Assembly: GCA_012517025.1 (NCBI GenBank)
Contig: JAAYVT010000081.1
Span: 1 to 7,303, forward strand
Direction of reading: 5' to 3'
From: Phyllobacteriaceae bacterium
Lineage (GTDB): Bacteria; Pseudomonadota; Alphaproteobacteria; Rhizobiales; Ancalomicrobiaceae
Length of the DNA stretch: 7,303 nt
Shown: piece by piece, positions 4,344 to 7,303 of the stretch
How positions within the stretch are numbered: the stretch's first letter is position 1
Layout of the letters: each line of letters begins with the position of its first letter
Translations under genes and position numbers: made by a program
The notes under the pieces: model-generated
What the model was told of the DNA's origin: nothing
The model's database searches: none
The model's input: the letters and a program-made list of their open reading frames with translations, nothing else

Positions 4344-7303
4344 TCAGGCCGCCATCATCGACGCTCCGTCCACCTCCGCCGCCAGCGCCTTCTCAATGTC
4401 GGCGAGCTGCCGCCGCTTGTCGGCGAGATCGTCGGCGAAGGCGAACGCGCCGCCTTGGCGTGAACGGTAGGAAGCGAGACGGCTCTTCGCCTCGTCATGC
4501 CGGTGACGCTGCCGCTCGCGCTCCTCCTCGAAGCCGGAGACAGCGTGCTCGAGCCGGGCGATCACCCCGAGCGGCGTGACAGTGAGCGGCAGTTCGATCT
4601 CGTGATCGGCCCCGGTCCTGAGCAACATGATCGTGGTGCGGAAACCATCCCCACCGAACCGCTCGCCACGGAACTCCACATCGAAGCCGCCGATCGAAGC
4701 GATGACGGTGTCGCCCTCCTGCCGGAGTTGGACGAGGGTGAGGATCTCCTTCATCAACGCGCGGCCGGCGGCCTTGCGCTCTGTGAAGACCTCCCCCGCC
4801 ACCATCATGGCGAACACATCCCCCGAAGTCGGCACCAAACGAGCGATGTCCTCGCCGATCTCGGCGATGCGGCGGTTCGCCTGCTCGACGTCGCGCTCGG
4901 CATCGCGGATCTGGCGACGGACGGAGAAGAGGTCGTCGTCGTGGGCGGCGCGCAGGCGCTCCAATCGGGCGATGTCCGCCTCGAGCCCGGCCTTCTGCAT
5001 CAAGCGCAGGTCACCCGAGGCAATCGCCTTGGCCATGGCAAACTGATTGGCCTGCCCCTCGCCGAGGTCCTCAAGCCGACGGACCGAGGTGTCGCCGGAG
5101 AGCGCGGCAGCGATGAAGCGGGCTTTGCGCTCGTTGTTCTGCCACATGGTGGCGTCGAGCGAACCCTCGGTCGCGTAGGCGTAGATGTCGACCTCGTCGT
5201 GCTGATTGCCCTGGCGGACGATTCTCCCCTCGCGCTGCTCGATCTGCGAAGGGAGCCAGGGCACGTCGAGGTGATGGAGCGCCTTCAGCCGGAGCTGGAC
5301 GTTGACGCCGGTCCCCATCGTCTCCGAACTGCCGATCAGGAAGCGGACCCTGCCTGCTCGCACGTCGCCGAACAGGCGCTGCTTCGCCTCCGATTTCTTG
5401 TGGTCCTGCATGAAGGCGACCTCGGCGGCCGGCACGCCGAGACGAACGAGTTCATCACGGATCCAGCGGTAGGCCGAAAAACCACGGATCTTCTCCACCG
5501 CGATCGTGCCGAGGTCGGAGAAGATCATCTGCGCGGCGCCGGCGAGCTCGTAGGGCTTGCCGTCGGGGCGGACATAGGCGTTCTCCCTCGTCTCCCACCA
5601 GATGCGGAAGGCGTTGGCGACGAGGAGGTTGAGCTTGTTCTCCGGCTCGTCGCCGTTGTCGGGGTCGACGAGGCGCAGGTCGATCGCCGCGTGCCGCCCG
5701 TCGGTGATGACCGAGAGCAGGATGTCGTCGCCGGGTTCGGCCGGACGGTCGCGCTCTTCGATCGCCTTGATCCGAGCATCGAGTACCGTCTGATGGCGCT
5801 TGAAGGCCGCCGTCGGCTTGGCGGTCAGGATCTGCCGCTTACCCGTCGCAATCGCCGGCACCTTCACGTACCGGCGCAGGTCCTCCGGCAGCACGACGTC
5901 GGCGAAGCTGCGGAACATCGCGATCAGTTCGGGCACGTTGACGAAGCTGGCGAACCGGCTGACCGGCTTGTATCGGCCGGAGGGCTGGAGTTCGAGTTCG
6001 GTGGTGGTGTCGCCGAAGGTCGAGGCCCAGGCGTCGAACTCGTGGAGACCGCGTGCCGTCAACGCCTCGTGGTCCATGAGGCGCTGCACCGAGAACATCT
6101 CGCCGAGGGTGTTGGTGATCGGCGTACCCGAAGCGAGGATCAGGGCCCGGCCGGGGTTCTTCGTCTCGACGAAGCGGGATTTCACCCAGAGATCCCAGGC
6201 GCGCTGCGACCCGTTCGGATCAACGCCCTTCAGTGTCGACATGTTGGTGGCGAAGGAGAGTTTGCGGAACTCTTGCGCCTCGTCGACGATGATCTGGTCG
6301 ACGCCGATCTCCGAGATCGTGAGGAGGTCGTCCTTGCGGGTCGCGAGCGCCTCGAGCCGCTCCTTCAACCCCTCCTTCAGCCGCTCGAGCCGCTTGCGCG
6401 AGACGCGATCCTCACCCTCGACCTTCGTGACGAGGTCCTCGTAGAGTTCGAGCTCGTCCTGGATCATCTGCTGCTCGAACGCCGAGGGCACGCCGATGAA
6501 GCGGAAGGCGGAATGCGTGATCAGGATCGCGTCCCAGGTCGCGGTCGCCGCCCGGGCGAGGAACCGCTGCCTCTTCTCCTTCACGAAGTTGGTCTCGTCG
6601 GCGACGAGGATGCGGGCATTGGGATAGAGCGTCAGAAACTCGCGCGCCGCCTGCGCCAGGCAGTGGCCGGGGACGACCAGCATCGCCTTGGCGATCAGAC
6701 CCAGCCGCCGCTGCTCCATGACGGCGGCGGCCATCGTCATGGTCTTGCCGGCGCCGACGGCATGAGCGAGGTAGGTCGCGCCGGCGGCGACGATCCGCCA
6801 GATGCCGCGCTTCTGATGCGGATAGAGCGTGAAGGCACCGGAGGCCCCCGGCAGTTCGAGGTGCGATCCGTCGAAGCGGCGCGGCGCGATGTCGTTGAAG
6901 CGGTCGTTGTAGATCCGCGCCAGCCGATCGGTACGGTCGGGATCGGTCCAGACCCAGGTCTGGAACGCGGTCTTGATCTTGGCGAGCTTCTCCTTCGCCG
7001 CTTCGGTGTCGACGACATTGAGGATGCGGCGCTCCCTGCCGTCCTCCTCGACCGTGTCGAAGATCTGCGGCACGCGAGAGTTCAGCGCATCGGCCAGCAG
7101 TTCGCCGGCATGGCGGCGCTCGGTACCCCACTCCGAGGTGCCGGCCGCGAGCCAACCGAGCTGGCGCGCCTCCACGGTCCACGAGGCCAGTTCCGGCATG
7201 TGGTGGATGCGGATGGCGGCGCCCATCGTCTCCTGCACGAAGGCGACGATGTCGGACGCCGGGATCCACGGCGCACCGAGGCGAGCGGTGATCTCGGAGG
7301 GAC
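4344..7303 (-). CDS. DarB-like/methylase-associated SF2 (SNF2-type) helicase, C-terminal part
   Basis: The frame is open to the window edge, so the N-terminus is missing; 985 codons are visible. A GTG at 7236-7238 is internal, since upstream codons encode the family-like SEITARLGAPWIPASDIVAF. Counting from that GTG: motif I HAVGAGKT (159-166), a charged helical insert (about 263-304), motif II VDEAQEF (318-324), motif III LASGTPITN (368-376), motif V region GSSETMGTGVNVQ (636-648) and motif VI QIEQREGRIVRQG (665-677), making a complete SF2 ATPase. A coiled coil follows (about 752-800), then a beta-rich tail with another helical stretch (900-950). In the family as I know it this half follows an N6-adenine methyltransferase domain in proteins of about 1,600 residues or more, as in phage P1 DarB, thought to protect transferred DNA from restriction. 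The methylase part is outside the window and is inferred. The sequence ends normally. Confidence 0.85.
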   Translation of the reverse strand, partial: PSEITARLGAPWIPASDIVAFVQETMGAAIRIHHMPELASWTVEARQLGWLAAGTSEWGTERRHAGELLADALNSRVPQIFDTVEEDGRERRILNVVDTEAAKEKLAKIKTAFQTWVWTDPDRTDRLARIYNDRFNDIAPRRFDGSHLELPGASGAFTLYPHQKRGIWRIVAAGATYLAHAVGAGKTMTMAAAVMEQRRLGLIAKAMLVVPGHCLAQAAREFLTLYPNARILVADETNFVKEKRQRFLARAATATWDAILITHSAFRFIGVPSAFEQQMIQDELELYEDLVTKVEGEDRVSRKRLERLKEGLKERLEALATRKDDLLTISEIGVDQIIVDEAQEFRKLSFATNMSTLKGVDPNGSQRAWDLWVKSRFVETKNPGRALILASGTPITNTLGEMFSVQRLMDHEALTARGLHEFDAWASTFGDTTTELELQPSGRYKPVSRFASFVNVPELIAMFRSFADVVLPEDLRRYVKVPAIATGKRQILTAKPTAAFKRHQTVLDARIKAIEERDRPAEPGDDILLSVITDGRHAAIDLRLVDPDNGDEPENKLNLLVANAFRIWWETRENAYVRPDGKPYELAGAAQMIFSDLGTIAVEKIRGFSAYRWIRDELVRLGVPAAEVAFMQDHKKSEAKQRLFGDVRAGRVRFLIGSSETMGTGVNVQLRLKALHHLDVPWLPSQIEQREGRIVRQGNQHDEVDIYAYATEGSLDATMWQNNERKARFIAAALSGDTSVRRLEDLGEGQANQFAMAKAIASGDLRLMQKAGLEADIARLERLRAAHDDDLFSVRRQIRDAERDVEQANRRIAEIGEDIARLVPTSGDVFAMMVAGEVFTERKAAGRALMKEILTLVQLRQEGDTVIASIGGFDVEFRGERFGGDGFRTTIMLLRTGADHEIELPLTVTPLGVIARLEHAVSGFEEERERQRHRHDEAKSRLASYRSRQGGAFAFADDLADKRRQLADIEKALAAEVDGASMMAA

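Noticed and set aside
6412..7269. Minus-strand frame of 285 codons overlapping the helicase gene
   Set aside because: Arginine-rich out-of-frame shadow; the helicase frame has all SF2 motifs in the same interval.

Overview
The window looks like an accessory region of a high-GC proteobacterial genome. I judge it most likely alphaproteobacterial and probably part of a plasmid or an integrative/conjugative element. That placement is an inference: codon use is strongly G/C-biased, and the right 40% holds the helicase half of a very large methylase/helicase-type protein of the kind carried by conjugative elements and some phages (P1 DarB-like). No rRNA, tRNA, CRISPR array, transposase or integrase was seen.

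Layout, left to right. (1) Positions 6-392 (+): an MqsA-like helix-turn-helix protein lacking the usual cysteine-bearing zinc domain; its 5' end may lie outside the window. (2) Positions 393-735: about 340 bp without a convincing gene. It holds a compact hairpin, an imperfect long-range inverted repeat, and, at its right end, a promoter whose -10 is embedded in a perfect 7-bp inverted repeat three bases before an ATG. (3) Positions 736-3561 (+): three translationally coupled genes: a DUF6932-like predicted nucleotidyltransferase (736-1215), a HigA-like XRE protein fused to an ImmA/IrrE zinc metallopeptidase (1212-2489), and a Beta-family protein (2476-3561). (4) Positions 3515-4120 (-): an sce7726-family protein with an intact PD-(D/E)XK nuclease signature, converging on the Beta gene and overlapping it by 47 bp. 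(5) Positions 4121-4343: about 220 bp non-coding with two interleaved 8-bp inverted repeats. (6) Positions 4344 to window end (-): C-terminal 985 codons of an SF2/SNF2-like helicase, open at the edge.

The central four genes (736-4120) look like a cargo cassette between element backbone genes. Sampled lines are less GC-rich than the helicase gene. The combination of a nucleotidyltransferase fold, a DNA-binding regulator with a protease domain, a protein of unknown function that may be a barrel, and a predicted nuclease resembles toxin-antitoxin and anti-phage loci. I propose that XRE-ImmA represses its own, probably leaderless, promoter and is inactivated or activated on stress, releasing the nucleotidyltransferase and Beta protein. 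This model is inference; the domain calls are from recalled family motifs, and no database search was possible.
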